Shown: positions 7,871-17,177, counted from the first letter of the stretch. The stretch: 64,000 nucleotides of DNA from Thermotomaculum hydrothermale (GCF_016592575.1 NZ_AP017470.1:2242501-2306500), one strand, 5' to 3'. Numbers and translations are program-made. The notes: a model not told the origin generated them from the letters alone.

Positions 7871-9164
7871 GATCTTTAAAGTGCTTGCAGTTTTAATTGT
7901 TTTTTCAATTTGCTTTTACTACTTTAAGGAAGCAAAGGAGGTCTTTTACTTCTCAGACATTGTTTCCCCTTACTTTTCTTTGGGTTTTCTTATAATTTCT
8001 GCCTTGCTTTTAGGGGTTGTTGCAAATGAGTTGGGGCTTCCCTCTCTTACAGGCTATTTAATTGCAGGAATGGTTTTCGGGCCTCAGGTTTTTAATTTTA
8101 TTAACAATAGCGATATAAAAACCCTTGAATTGATAAATTCAATTGCTTTAAGTTTTATAGCTATTTCAGCAGGGGGGGAGTTAAAATTAGAAAGCCTGAA
8201 GAAAAATGTAAAACCGATTGGTTATATTACAGTAATTCAATCAATCTTTGTGCTTGCGGGAATTTTTGTTATATTTTATTCCTTAGGCAGAGCTGGGTTT
8301 TTGATAAAAAATATGAATTCTACATCATTGCTCTTTTTCTCTATTTTTTTAGGGGTTATTGCAGTTGCAAAGTCTCCTGCTTCAACAATAGCCATAATTA
8401 ACGAATATAAGGCAAAGGGGACATTTACCGATATTGTTCTTGGGATAACAATGATAAAGGATGTGGTTGTGCTTTTAATGTTTTCTGTTGCATTTGCTTT
8501 TGCAAGAAATGCAATTAGCGGGGTTGAACTTTCGGCAAAATTCTTTCTATCAATTTTTTCTCACATTTTTATCTCCGGTGTTGCAGGGGTGATTTTCGGT
8601 TTTTTAATGATTGTTTTTTTCAAGTATGTTGCAAAGGAGATAGGAATATTTGTTGTGCTTGCATCTTTTATCTCTTATAAATTTGCATCAATTGTCGGGC
8701 TTGAAAATATGTTTATGTGTATGGTTGCAGGGTTTGTTGTTCAGAACTTTTCAAAGCAGGGCTCTGTTTTGATTGATGCAATTGAGGGAAGCCACCTCCC
8801 TGTTTATGTGATTTTCTTTTCAATTGCAGGTGCTGGGCTTGATTTTTCTTCCCTTAAATCGTACTGGGTAATTGTCCTATTGTTTGTTGTTTTAAGGCTA
8901 ATTTTGATTTACTGGACGACATACTTTGGTGCTGCTGTTTCTAAAACAGTTGAAAGTGTGAAAAAATACGCATGGACAGGGTTTATTACAAATGCAGGGC
9001 TTACTTTAAGTATGGTAATCCTTATTGATAAGGAGTTTAAAGATTTTGGCTCAATTCTTAAAGCAATTGTTATTTCTGTAATTGCTGTAAATCAAATTAT
9101 TGGCCCCATACTATTTAAAATAGGTATTGAAAAATCAGGGGAAGCAACAAAGTTGAATCAGTAG
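7854..9164 (+). CDS. CPA2-family Na+(K+)/H+ antiporter
   Basis: 436 residues, about 13 membrane helices. The conserved CPA2 opening is present (LGFLIISALLLGVVANELGLPSLTGYLIAGMVFGPQVFNF at about 42-80), then FIAISAGGELKLESLKK, and a helix with VIAVAKSPASTIAIINEYKAKG in the position of the ion-binding core. It should exchange Na+ or K+ for protons at the inner membrane. It is the last gene of the EIIA-PII-antiporter operon and overlaps the upstream antiporter-like gene. Its end overlaps the convergent TSUP gene by 7 nt. The start ATG was kept because an overlap of 17 nt is normal in this genome. Confidence 0.85.
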   Translation: MREKIKIFKVLAVLIVFSICFYYFKEAKEVFYFSDIVSPYFSLGFLIISALLLGVVANELGLPSLTGYLIAGMVFGPQVFNFINNSDIKTLELINSIALSFIAISAGGELKLESLKKNVKPIGYITVIQSIFVLAGIFVIFYSLGRAGFLIKNMNSTSLLFFSIFLGVIAVAKSPASTIAIINEYKAKGTFTDIVLGITMIKDVVVLLMFSVAFAFARNAISGVELSAKFFLSIFSHIFISGVAGVIFGFLMIVFFKYVAKEIGIFVVLASFISYKFASIVGLENMFMCMVAGFVVQNFSKQGSVLIDAIEGSHLPVYVIFFSIAGAGLDFSSLKSYWVIVLLFVVLRLILIYWTTYFGAAVSKTVESVKKYAWTGFITNAGLTLSMVILIDKEFKDFGSILKAIVISVIAVNQIIGPILFKIGIEKSGEATKLNQ

Positions 9165-9889
9165 AGCATTAGTTTTAAGGCCATTATTGTAATTGCTATC
9201 AGAATAAGGGCTTTAATATACTTCTCGCCTTTTTCAACTGCAAGTTTTGCCCCTAAATAACCGCCTATCCCCTGCCCTGTTGCAACAACAGCGGCAACAG
9301 ACCAGTTAATCTTTCCCTTGTATGCAAATATAGCAATTGCAACAATTGTGTATGTGGCAATAATAAAGGTTTTTACAGCATTTGTTTTTACTAAGTCGTA
9401 ACCTGTGGCAAGCTTTATCCCGGCAATAAGCAACAGCCCCACTCCAGCCTGAATAAATCCGCCGTAAAAGCCAATTAGAAGGAAGATAAAAAAAACAATT
9501 GGATAGCTTTTGATTTTGTAGTTAAACCTTTTCTTTTTATTGTTTGAGAAAATTGAAACAATGACGAAAATTATCATAAAAATTGAAATTATTTTCTTAA
9601 ATTGATTGTCAGGCAAAATACTTGAATAGTATGCACCTATTATGCTTCCTAAAATAGCGGGGATTACAAGTTTAATATTTGTTTCAAAATCCCATACATT
9701 CCTTTTTTTAAATGAGTAAACCCCAAGCCAGTTTTGAATAAGCAGTGAGATTCTGTTTGTGCCGTTTGCCACTGTTGGGGGGAGGCCGTAAAAGATTAAA
9801 AGCGGAAGCATAACGAATGAACCGCCTGCCGCAGATATGTTAAATATTCCAGCCACTATTGCCACAAGGAAAAGCAAAAATAAAGTCAT
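9158..9889 (-). CDS. TSUP-family (TauE/SafE) anion exporter
   Basis: 243 residues with about 8 membrane helices and the family repeats: AAGGSFVMLPLLIFYGLPPTVANGTNRISLLIQNWLG at the N-terminus and GGFIQAGVGLLLIAGIKLATGYDLVKTNAVKTFI in the second half. TSUP proteins move sulfite, sulfoacetate or related organic anions across the inner membrane. The start ATG follows GAGGGTAGG. It is divergent from the metal-efflux permease gene (137 nt between them) and convergent with the antiporter. Its substrate is not indicated by any neighbour. Confidence 0.85.
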   Translation of the reverse strand: MTLFLLFLVAIVAGIFNISAAGGSFVMLPLLIFYGLPPTVANGTNRISLLIQNWLGVYSFKKRNVWDFETNIKLVIPAILGSIIGAYYSSILPDNQFKKIISIFMIIFVIVSIFSNNKKKRFNYKIKSYPIVFFIFLLIGFYGGFIQAGVGLLLIAGIKLATGYDLVKTNAVKTFIIATYTIVAIAIFAYKGKINWSVAAVVATGQGIGGYLGAKLAVEKGEKYIKALILIAITIMALKLMLY

Positions 9890-9966
9890 CCTACCCTCAA
9901 ATATTTTTTAAGCGTCTCACTTCAAAATACTCTTTTTTATAGCATAAAAAAAGGGAGCGATAAATC

Positions 9967-9996
9967 TTTACAAAAAAGTAATATTTATGATATAAA
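9967..9996 (+). promoter_or_regulatory. Promoter of the metal permease with palindromic -35 region
   Basis: TTTACA (9967-9972), an 18-nt spacer and TATAAA (9991-9996, preceded by TGA) form a promoter. The 14-bp palindrome TTACAAAAAAGTAA (9968-9981) covers the -35. The identical 14-mer covers the -35 of the rrf2-suf promoter (39505-39518). Confidence 0.5.
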
Positions 9997-10026
9997 AGTA
10001 TTTAGAAGGATTTATTGGAGGTTTTT

Positions 10027-11415
10027 ATGGCTTTAATAATAGATTTTATTCAAAATTTTGCCAGAGAATTTATATACCTTACCCTTGAAATGGGTATTTA
10101 TCTCTTAATTGGTTTTCTTGTTGCAGGAATAATTCACGCTTTTTTGCCTGATGGCTTTGTATCAAAACATGTGGGTAAAAAAGGGTTCTGGTCTTCTTTT
10201 AAATCTGCTATGTTTGGAGTTCCCCTTCCTTTATGTTCTTGCGGAGTTGTCCCTACAGCACTTTCCCTTAAAAAATCAAAAGCATCAAACGGGGCTGTGG
10301 TTTCTTTTCTTATTTCTACTCCCCAAACTGGAATTGACAGTATTGCGGCAACATACAGCCTTTTAGGAAGTGCCTTTGCTTTTTTCAGGGTTATTGTTGC
10401 ATTTATTACAGGGGTAATTGGTGGTTTTATAACTGATTTGTTTGTTAGAGGGGAAGAATATAACCCTGAAATAGTAGAAGAGAATCCATGCGGGTGTGGC
10501 TCAGAAGAAACCTCATGCTGTTCTACTGAGAATCATATTGCAGATGATGCTTGCGGTTGCGAAGAGGATAATTGTGAATGTGAGGAAGACAGCTGCGGTT
10601 GCAATAGTGAAAATGATAAATCGCATTACACTTTTTTAGAAAAGGTTAAAGAGGTTTTTAGATACGGTTTTGGTGAATTGCTTGAATCAATTGCAAAGTG
10701 GCTTGTTCTTGGCCTGGTGATTGGTGCTTTGATTTCTGTAATTGTGCCTGATAACTTTTTTTCTCTATACCTTTCAAATAGGTTTTTAACCTATCTTTTA
10801 ATACTCGCAGTTTCAGTGCCTGTCTATATTTGTGCAACAGGCTCTATTCCAATAGCCAGCTCTTTGATTTTAAAAGGGGTGAGCCCTGGCGCAGCATTTG
10901 TTTTTCTAATGGCAGGGCCTGCCACAAACTCAGTTACTTTTACCGTGCTTTTAAAAACAATAGGGAAAAAATCAACCTTAATTTACATTTTTACAATTAT
11001 AATGGGTGCTGTTGTTGGCGGATTGATAATTGATTTTTACTTTATTGATTTAATGCTGAGGCAGATTGCCGCAAACCATTCAGCGCAGACTATGTCAATT
11101 GTCAAAATTGTTGGTGGGATAATTTTTGCTATTTTGCTGATTTTTGCATTGATTCCGAAAAAGAAAGACTCATGCGGTTGCGAGGTTGATTTAGAAGAAG
11201 AAAGGCTTGAACAAAAATTTGAGCCTAAGGTTTTCAAAGTAAAAGGGATGACATGTAATCACTGTAAAATAAATGTTTCAAGAATTGTGGAAAGTATTAA
11301 GGGGATAAAAAACTACTCTATAAACCTTGAGGCAGGTGAACTTGTTGTTGAGGGTGAATTTGATTTGACAGTTTTGAAAGAGTCTCTTGAAGAATATGGG
11401 TATTCAATAAAATAA
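10027..11415 (+). CDS. SO_0444-family Cu/Zn efflux permease with C-terminal HMA domain
   Basis: 462 residues from the ATG at 10027; GGAGG (10017-10021) sits 5 nt upstream, so a TTG at 10015 that overlaps the ribosome site is rejected. The membrane core carries PLPLCSCGVVPTALSLKKS and SFLISTPQTGIDS, and a second repeat with CATGSIPIASSL and GPATNSVTFTVL, as in the DUF318/ArsP-like permeases annotated as SO_0444 Cu/Zn exporters. A cytoplasmic linker at about 150-200 is very rich in Cys and acidic residues. Residues 402-462 form a heavy-metal-associated domain with CNHC (Cys410, Cys413). It likely senses and exports a soft metal or metalloid. The 3' end overlaps an antisense gene by 103 nt. Confidence 0.88.
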   Translation: MALIIDFIQNFAREFIYLTLEMGIYLLIGFLVAGIIHAFLPDGFVSKHVGKKGFWSSFKSAMFGVPLPLCSCGVVPTALSLKKSKASNGAVVSFLISTPQTGIDSIAATYSLLGSAFAFFRVIVAFITGVIGGFITDLFVRGEEYNPEIVEENPCGCGSEETSCCSTENHIADDACGCEEDNCECEEDSCGCNSENDKSHYTFLEKVKEVFRYGFGELLESIAKWLVLGLVIGALISVIVPDNFFSLYLSNRFLTYLLILAVSVPVYICATGSIPIASSLILKGVSPGAAFVFLMAGPATNSVTFTVLLKTIGKKSTLIYIFTIIMGAVVGGLIIDFYFIDLMLRQIAANHSAQTMSIVKIVGGIIFAILLIFALIPKKKDSCGCEVDLEEERLEQKFEPKVFKVKGMTCNHCKINVSRIVESIKGIKNYSINLEAGELVVEGEFDLTVLKESLEEYGYSIK

Positions 11416-11684
11416 TATCGGCTTGACTGAATTTTGCTTTCAATTCTTGCATGGCAGGTATTGCAAATTTCATATTTTAATGAAATAAAGTATTTTGAAC
11501 ATATTAAGCATTTCTTTATAAAAAGGGTTACCATAACCCCTGTAATACCGTAAATAAAGATAATTGCGGATAAAATCACCCCTATAATGTTTATTTCAGT
11601 TTGAGTGGTGAAATAGGAGAGTGAAAAAAGAATTAAAGAGAGTGAGATGTTGATTCCATAATAGTTTAACTTAAGTCTTCTCAT
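11313..11684 (-). CDS. Small two-helix membrane protein with zinc-ribbon-like CxxC pair
   Basis: 123 residues of unknown family. Two hydrophobic helices (about 11-27 and 33-55) are followed by CLICSKYF and CNTCHAR, a CxxC-x(10-15)-CxxC arrangement that could bind zinc. GGAG lies 7 nt before the ATG, which supports translation. The last 35 residues are encoded antisense to the HMA domain of the permease gene, and are Ser/Thr-rich and probably non-conserved. The overlap is long (103 nt), so a shorter original product that lost its stop codon is possible. Function unknown; the metal-binding neighbourhood is suggestive only. Confidence 0.55.
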   Translation of the reverse strand: MRRLKLNYYGINISLSLILFSLSYFTTQTEINIIGVILSAIIFIYGITGVMVTLFIKKCLICSKYFISLKYEICNTCHARIESKIQSSRYYFIEYPYSSRDSFKTVKSNSPSTTSSPASRFIE

Positions 11685-11896
11685 AAGCTACTCCTGACTT
11701 TAATTTTTAAAAAATTAGTAAAAAAGTAAAGGGACAAATTCGGACAAATTGCGACATTTTGCATTTTTCCCCTTCCATTTGTTAAATTAACGGTTTTTTA
11801 TGATTAAAATGACAAAATAAAAAAATTGCGGGAGAACAATTTGGAGAATAAAGCCCAAAAGTCTTTGTTTCCTCGTTTGCTTTTTCTTTTTTTTAA

Positions 11897-11902
11897 TATA
11901 AA
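11897..11902 (+). promoter_or_regulatory. TATAAA placed 8 nt before the GTG of the DUF2065 gene
   Basis: TATAAA at 11897-11902, then 8 nt and GTG at 11911, with no Shine-Dalgarno. This is the same layout as upstream of the epimerase gene and suggests a leaderless or near-leaderless transcript for the hut operon. Confidence 0.45.
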
Positions 11903-11910
11903 ATTCATTT

Positions 11911-12102
11911 GTGAAGCTATTTTTGATGGTTTTAGGGTTTACAATTTTGATTGAAGGGTGCATGCCTTTTTTTACACCTAAATTGTACAAAAAATTCACT
12001 GCTGAGATTTCTCAGGCAGATGAGAAAATATTGCGTATATTGGGTTTTGTTGCAATTATTATAGGTCTTTTAATTCTATACTATGCTAAGGGGAGGCTAT
12101 GA
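11911..12102 (+). CDS. DUF2065 (YjeT-like) small inner-membrane protein
   Basis: 63 residues, GTG start. Two hydrophobic helices (about 3-18 and 44-58) enclose a hydrophilic segment PKLYKKFTAEISQADEKILRILGF, which matches the DUF2065/YjeT family (about 65 residues in proteobacteria, often near hflC-purA). Function unknown. Its stop overlaps the hutH start (ATGA), so it is the first gene of the hut operon here, an unusual setting. The antisense ORF across it is a shadow. Confidence 0.75.
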   Translation: MKLFLMVLGFTILIEGCMPFFTPKLYKKFTAEISQADEKILRILGFVAIIIGLLILYYAKGRL

Positions 12103-13628
12103 GAGAGGTTGTTTTAACAGGAAATGATTTAAATTTGAGAGATTTAATAGATATTGGGTTTAAAAAAGCAAAGGTTGTTTTAAGCAAAGAGGCAAGGGAA
12201 AAGGTGAAAAGAGGAAGGGCTGTTGTTGATAAGATTGTTGAAGAAAACAGGGTTGTCTATGGGGTTACAACAGGTTTTGGTCAGTTTGCAAGTGTTGTTA
12301 TCCCTCAAAAGGATGTGGAAGAGTTGCAGTACAACCTTATTCGCTCCCATGCCGCTGGCGTTGGAGATTACCTGCCGGAAGAAATAGCAAGGATGCTAAT
12401 GGCTTTAAGGGCAAATGTGCTTGCAAAGGGAAGAAGCGGTATATCTCTTGAAACACTTGAACTTTTAATTGAAATGATAAATAGAGGGGTATATCCCTTA
12501 ATCCCTGAAAAAGGCTCTGTCGGTGCAAGTGGAGATTTGGCACCTTTGGCTCACCTTGCTCTTGTTCTCATAGGAGAAGGTAAAGCAAGAATTGAAGATG
12601 TTGAGGGTACAGGAGAAGAGATTTTAAAAATTGTGGGATTAAAACCTGTGAGATTGAGGGCAAAAGAGGGGCTTGCACTAATAAACGGCACTCAGGTTAT
12701 GACAGCAATAGGAGCACTTGCACTGTACAAAGCAAAGAATTTGATTAAACACGCAGATTTAATAGGTGCGTTGTCTTTAGAGGCATTAAAGGGAACAAAG
12801 ACAGCATTTGACGAGAGGATTCACAGAGAGAGGCTTTACAAGGGACAGAGGGATAGCGCAAAAAACTTATGGAATTTGCTTCAGGATAGCGAGATTATGG
12901 AATCACATAAAAACTGCGGGAAGGTGCAGGATGCATACTCATTAAGGTGTATGCCTCAGGTTCACGGCCCAGTAAGGGATACTGTTGAATATGTTGAGAA
13001 GATGCTTGAAATTGAAATGAATTCTGCAACCGACAACCCAATGGTTTTTGAAGAACAGAATGAATTGATTTCAGGGGGAAATTTTCACGGAGAATCTGTT
13101 GCCTTTTTAATGGATTTTTTAAAGATTGCGGTTGCTGAACTTGGAAACATAAGCGAAAGAAGAATTGAAAGGCTTGTAAATCCAGCATTAAGCGAACTTC
13201 CTGCATTTTTGGTTGAACAGGGGGGATTAAACTCAGGCTTTATGCTTGCCCATGTAACTGCAGCAGCACTTGTATCTGAAAACAAGGTTTTGTGCCACCC
13301 TGCAAGCGTTGATTCAATTCCAACCTCTGCAAACAAGGAAGACCATGTTTCAATGGGAACAATTGCTGCGAGAAAGGCTTTAGAAGTTGTTAACAATGTT
13401 GAAAATATTTTGTCAATTGAGTTGATGGCTGCGTGCCAGGGGCTTGAGTTTTTAAAGCCTTTAAAACCTGCAAAAGCCTTAATCCCTGTTTATCAAAAGG
13501 TAAGGGAAAACATTGCGCCGTGGGATAAGGACAGGTATATGGCAGATGACATAGAAAAGGCAAGGAAACTTGTTGAAAGCCGTGCGCTTTTAGATATTGT
13601 TGAAAAACAAATTGGAAAATTAAATTAA
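12099..13628 (+). CDS. hutH: Histidine ammonia-lyase
   Basis: 509 residues, full length. The Ala-Ser-Gly triad that cyclises into the MIO electrophile is at 143-145 within [17 protein letters not shown]. Other family blocks are [11 protein letters not shown] (54-64), [13 protein letters not shown], and the SATDNPMVF segment. The enzyme deaminates L-histidine to urocanate, the first step of histidine catabolism, in the cytoplasm. Start ATG has GGGAGG upstream and overlaps the DUF2065 stop by 4 nt. hutU follows after 10 nt. hutI and a formiminoglutamate enzyme are not in the window. Confidence 0.97.
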   Translation: MREVVLTGNDLNLRDLIDIGFKKAKVVLSKEAREKVKRGRAVVDKIVEENRVVYGVTTGFGQFASVVIPQKDVEELQYNLIRSHAAGVGDYLPEEIARMLMALRANVLAKGRSGISLETLELLIEMINRGVYPLIPEKGSVGASGDLAPLAHLALVLIGEGKARIEDVEGTGEEILKIVGLKPVRLRAKEGLALINGTQVMTAIGALALYKAKNLIKHADLIGALSLEALKGTKTAFDERIHRERLYKGQRDSAKNLWNLLQDSEIMESHKNCGKVQDAYSLRCMPQVHGPVRDTVEYVEKMLEIEMNSATDNPMVFEEQNELISGGNFHGESVAFLMDFLKIAVAELGNISERRIERLVNPALSELPAFLVEQGGLNSGFMLAHVTAAALVSENKVLCHPASVDSIPTSANKEDHVSMGTIAARKALEVVNNVENILSIELMAACQGLEFLKPLKPAKALIPVYQKVRENIAPWDKDRYMADDIEKARKLVESRALLDIVEKQIGKLN

Positions 13629-13638
13629 GGGGGATAGT

Positions 13639-15288
13639 ATGACAAGAATAATCCATCCGCCGACAGGCACAAAGTTAACTTGTAAAAACTGGCAGATAGA
13701 GGCTGCATACAGAATGATTCAGCACAACCTTGACCCTGACAATGCAGAAAAGCCGGAAGAGTTAATCGTTTACGGGGGAACAGGAAAGGCTGCAAGAAAT
13801 TGGGAATGCTTTGACGCAATTTTAAGAAGCCTTGAATCTTTAAATCCCGACGAAACCTTGCTTGTTCAAAGTGGTAAACCTGTAGGTATTGCTAAAACCC
13901 ACGAAGATGCACCAAGGGTTTTAATTGCCAACTCAAACCTTGTGCCTAACTGGGCAAACTGGGATTACTTCCACGAGTTAGAGAAAAAAGGTTTAATTAT
14001 GTACGGCCAGATGACAGCAGGCTCGTGGATTTACATAGGCACTCAGGGTATTTTGCAGGGTACTTATGAAACCTTTGCAGCCGCTGCAAAGAAGCACTTT
14101 AACTCAGACTTAACAGGGAAATTTGTTTTAACCGCAGGGTTAGGCGGAATGGGTGGAGCACAGCCTTTGGCTGCAACATTTAACGGTGCTGCATGCCTTG
14201 TTGTTGAGGTTGACCCACACAGGATTAAAAGGAGACTTGAAACAGCATACCTTGACGAAATGGAAACAGATTTAGATAAAGCACTTGAAAAGGTTTTAAA
14301 GGCTAAGGAAGAAAAAAGACCCCTTTCTGTTGGATTGTTGGGAAATGCTGCAGATATTTTTCCTGAACTTTTAAAGAGGGGAATTATCCCTGATGTTGTT
14401 ACAGACCAGACTTCAGCCCACGATGAATTAAACGGCTATGTGCCGGCAGGTATTCCCTATGAAGAAGCACTTGAATTGAGAGAAAAAGACCCGAAAAAGT
14501 ACATAGAGATGTCCTATGAGTCAATGTACAAACACTGTGAGGCAATGGTTGGTTTTCAGAAAAAAGGCTCTGTTGTTTTTGACTATGGAAACAACTTAAG
14601 GGGACAGGCATATAAGGCTGGTTTGAAAGATGCATTTGCATTTCCAGGATTTGTTCCAGCATACATAAGACCTCTTTTTTGCGAAGGTAAAGGCCCTTTC
14701 AGATGGGTTGCATTAAGCGGAGACCCTGAAGATATTTATACAACTGACAGGGAACTTTTAAAACTATTTCCTGAAAATGAACAGTTAAAACGCTGGATTG
14801 AAATGGCACAAAAGAAGGTAAAATTTCAGGCACTTCCTGCAAGGATTTGCTGGTTAGGGTACGGAGAAAGGGATAAAGCAGGCTTATTGTTCAACGATTT
14901 GGTTAAATCAGGCAAGGTTAAAGCACCAATTGTAATTGGAAGAGACCACCTTGACACTGGAAGCGTTGCCTCACCTTACAGGGAAACAGAGTCAATGAAA
15001 GACGGCTCAGACGCAATTGCAGACTGGCCTATTTTAAACGCTTTGTTAAACACTGCATCAGGTGCAACATGGGTTTCATTCCACCATGGAGGCGGGGTTG
15101 GAATAGGTTACTCTCTCCATGCAGGACAGGTAATAGTTGCAGATGGTACCGATGCTGCTGCAAGAAGGCTTGAAAGGGTTTTGACCAACGACCCGTTAAC
15201 AGGGATTTTCAGGCATGTTGATGCAGGGTATGAGGAGGCAATAGAGGTTGCAAAGAAAAAGGGTTGCAAAATACCTATGATGAAATAA
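13639..15288 (+). CDS. hutU: Urocanate hydratase
   Basis: 549 residues, the normal length. The NAD-binding segment [21 protein letters not shown] is near 165-185, followed by [15 protein letters not shown]. The cysteine in [13 protein letters not shown] (Cys404) corresponds to the active-site Cys410 of the Pseudomonas enzyme. It converts urocanate to 4-imidazolone-5-propionate with tightly bound NAD+. Start ATG follows AAGGGGG. It is co-transcribed with hutH. Nothing is missing. Confidence 0.97.
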   Translation: MTRIIHPPTGTKLTCKNWQIEAAYRMIQHNLDPDNAEKPEELIVYGGTGKAARNWECFDAILRSLESLNPDETLLVQSGKPVGIAKTHEDAPRVLIANSNLVPNWANWDYFHELEKKGLIMYGQMTAGSWIYIGTQGILQGTYETFAAAAKKHFNSDLTGKFVLTAGLGGMGGAQPLAATFNGAACLVVEVDPHRIKRRLETAYLDEMETDLDKALEKVLKAKEEKRPLSVGLLGNAADIFPELLKRGIIPDVVTDQTSAHDELNGYVPAGIPYEEALELREKDPKKYIEMSYESMYKHCEAMVGFQKKGSVVFDYGNNLRGQAYKAGLKDAFAFPGFVPAYIRPLFCEGKGPFRWVALSGDPEDIYTTDRELLKLFPENEQLKRWIEMAQKKVKFQALPARICWLGYGERDKAGLLFNDLVKSGKVKAPIVIGRDHLDTGSVASPYRETESMKDGSDAIADWPILNALLNTASGATWVSFHHGGGVGIGYSLHAGQVIVADGTDAAARRLERVLTNDPLTGIFRHVDAGYEEAIEVAKKKGCKIPMMK

Positions 15289-15342
15289 AATGAATACTTG
15301 CGCTTGAATAAGCAGCGTGGATAAACATAAAACGGAGGAAAT

Positions 15343-16599
15343 ATGGAGAATTACAAAGTTAAAGACATAAACCTTGCAGAGCAGGGAAGGAAAAAGATTG
15401 ATTGGGCAGAATCAAGAATGCCTGTTTTAATGTATTTAAGGGATAAGTACAGCAAGACCCAGCCTTTAAAGGGCTATAAAATTGCAGGTTGCCTACATGT
15501 TACAAAGGAGACTGCTGTTTTAGTTGAAACTTTAAGGGCAGCAGGTGCTGAAGTTGCCTGGAGTGGATGCAACCCACTTTCAACACAGGACGATGTTGCG
15601 GCAGCCCTTGCAGCAAACGGAATTTCAATCTATGCTTGGCATGGAATGAATGTTGAGGAGTTTTACTGGGCAATTGATAAAACCCTTGAAATAGACCCGA
15701 ATTTAACACTTGATGACGGTGCAGACTTAATATTCACCATTCACAATAAACACCCTGAAAAGGCTAAGAATGTAATCGGTGGCACAGAGGAGACAACAAC
15801 AGGTGTTCATAGGTTAAGGGCTATGGCAAAGGCTGGGAAACTATTGTATCCGGTTTTTGCTGTAAACGATGCTGAAACAAAGTGGGATTTTGACAATGTT
15901 TACGGCACTGGCCAATCCACAATTGACGGGATTTTAAGGGCAACCAATGTTTTAATTGCAGGCAAAACAGTTGTTGTTGCAGGTTACGGCCACTGCGGGA
16001 AGGGCGTTGCAATGAGGGCTAAAGGCCTTGGTGCAAATGTAATTGTAACCGAGGTAAAACCCACAGCCGCTTTAAAGGCAACCTTGGAGGGCTTCAGGGT
16101 AATGCCTATGGATGAGGCTGCAAAACTTGGCGATATATTTGTTACAGCGACAGGGGTTAAAGACATAATTGTTAAGAGGCACTTTGAATCAATGAAAGAC
16201 GGTGCAATTGTCTGCAATACAGGCCATTACGACTGTGAAATAAATATTCCAGACCTTGAAAGCCTTGCAGTTGATAAAAAAGAAATCAGGCCAAACAATG
16301 AAATGTACACTTTAAAAGACGGAAGAAGGATTTTTCTCCTTGCAAAGGGAAGACTGGTTAACCTTGCTTCTGCTGAAGGCCACCCATCAGAGGTTATGGA
16401 TATGTCATTTGCAAACCAGTTTCTTGCAATGATAAGGCTTACTGAAACAGGAAAAGACCTTGAAAACAATGTTTACCTCCTTCCGGAAGAGCAGGATCAG
16501 GAGATTGCAAGAATCAAGCTTGAAACTATGGGATTTAAGATTGATGAATTAACCCCTGAGCAGATTGAGTATATAAACGATTACTCACAGGGAACTTAA
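15343..16599 (+). CDS. ahcY: S-adenosylhomocysteine hydrolase
   Basis: 418 residues, matching the shorter form found in archaea and thermophilic bacteria that lacks the insertion of the 430-470 residue form. The NAD-binding loop is VVVAGYGHCGKGVAMRAKGLGA (about 210-230), a His variant of the GYGxxGKG motif. NGHYD-like and TVVDNRY-like blocks appear as CNTGHYDCEI and in ASAEGHPSEVMDMSFANQ. It splits S-adenosylhomocysteine to adenosine and homocysteine in the methyl cycle. GGAGG precedes the ATG; the gap after hutU is 54 nt. No SAH or SAM riboswitch fits in that gap. Its place behind hutHU is unusual. Confidence 0.95.
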   Translation: MENYKVKDINLAEQGRKKIDWAESRMPVLMYLRDKYSKTQPLKGYKIAGCLHVTKETAVLVETLRAAGAEVAWSGCNPLSTQDDVAAALAANGISIYAWHGMNVEEFYWAIDKTLEIDPNLTLDDGADLIFTIHNKHPEKAKNVIGGTEETTTGVHRLRAMAKAGKLLYPVFAVNDAETKWDFDNVYGTGQSTIDGILRATNVLIAGKTVVVAGYGHCGKGVAMRAKGLGANVIVTEVKPTAALKATLEGFRVMPMDEAAKLGDIFVTATGVKDIIVKRHFESMKDGAIVCNTGHYDCEINIPDLESLAVDKKEIRPNNEMYTLKDGRRIFLLAKGRLVNLASAEGHPSEVMDMSFANQFLAMIRLTETGKDLENNVYLLPEEQDQEIARIKLETMGFKIDELTPEQIEYINDYSQGT

Positions 16600-16613
16600 T
16601 TTTAATTTTTTCT

Positions 16614-16641
16614 TTGAATTTTTTGCTAACTGTGGTATAAA
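16614..16641 (+). promoter_or_regulatory. rpmB promoter
   Basis: TTGAAT (16614-16619), a 16-nt spacer and TATAAA (16636-16641), 35 nt before the rpmB start. Confidence 0.55.
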
Positions 16642-16676
16642 GTTAAGGCTAAAAAATTACGACGAAGGAGAACGCC

Positions 16677-16871
16677 ATGTCAAGAGTTTGTGAAATATGC
16701 GGCAAAAAGCCAATGGTTGGAAACAATGTTTCCCATGCACATAACTTAACAAAGAGAAGATTTCTTCCGAATATTCAGAAAATAAGAGTTGTTGACGAAA
16801 ACGGAAATGTAAGAAGAATGAAGGTTTGCACATCCTGCATCCAGGCAGGCAAGGTTAAAAAGCCTATCTAA
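16677..16871 (+). CDS. rpmB: Ribosomal protein bL28 (zinc-binding form)
   Basis: 64 residues. CEICGKKP at the N-terminus with [18 protein letters not shown] and the C-terminal [12 protein letters not shown] are the L28 signature. Both CxxC pairs are kept (Cys5/Cys8 and the pair near 53-56), so this is the C+ form that holds zinc. Start ATG follows AAGGAGAA. The gene has its own promoter and a strong terminator, so it is monocistronic. Confidence 0.96.
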   Translation: MSRVCEICGKKPMVGNNVSHAHNLTKRRFLPNIQKIRVVDENGNVRRMKVCTSCIQAGKVKKPI

Positions 16872-16895
16872 GAAGTCTAAAACTAAATTAGATAC

Positions 16896-16922
16896 AAGGC
16901 GGGATTTATCCCGCCTTTTTTA
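16896..16922 (+). terminator. Rho-independent terminator of rpmB
   Basis: A 9-bp stem (AAGGCGGGA with TCCCGCCTT) and 4-nt loop at 16896-16917, followed by a T-rich run. Confidence 0.92.
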
Positions 16923-17107
16923 TTTTCTATTTAAAATTTCATCAAAATTTTTTTAATCCCTTTAAATTTATCAGAGTTGATTTTTTAAATTATATGCTTT
17001 CCTGTTTTTAAAAATTAAAAGGATTGAAAACTTTTTAATTTGTTGCAATAAGCAGGGATTTAATAGAATTTGCTTTTTTAAATTTCTCTTAAGTTTTATT
17101 TTTTTTG
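16923..17107. other. AT-rich intergenic stretch
   Basis: Together with the terminator and the tetR promoter this makes a 357-nt gap between rpmB and tetR. In this part I see no ORF, RNA gene or convincing structure. Confidence 0.6.
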
Positions 17108-17177
17108 TTGACAGTGAGGAAAAAAGAAGTAAAAATAAAAACCAAACAGTCGGTTTTTAAACTAATTGGTTGGTTTT
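17108..17177 (+). promoter_or_regulatory. tetR-operon promoter with inverted-repeat operator candidate
   Basis: TTGACA (17108-17113) is followed at about 17 nt by an A-rich -10 (around 17130-17136). Just downstream, AAACC-8 nt-GGTTT (17139-17156, containing ACCAAACAGTCGGT) and then TTGGTTGGTTTTTT (17166-17179) form imperfect inverted repeats around the expected transcription start. This is a typical place for autoregulation by the TetR protein encoded next. Confidence 0.5.

Noticed and set aside
10015-10026. TTG at 10015 as start of the metal permease
   Set aside because: The codon is part of the Shine-Dalgarno sequence of the ATG at 10027.
13085-13656. Overlapping minus-strand ORFs of 88-103 codons inside hutH
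   Set aside because: They are antisense shadows of a gene with complete active-site motifs, and have no ribosome sites or family patterns.
15289-15342. Possible SAM or SAH riboswitch before ahcY
   Set aside because: Only 54 nt, without the conserved core of any riboswitch class I know.
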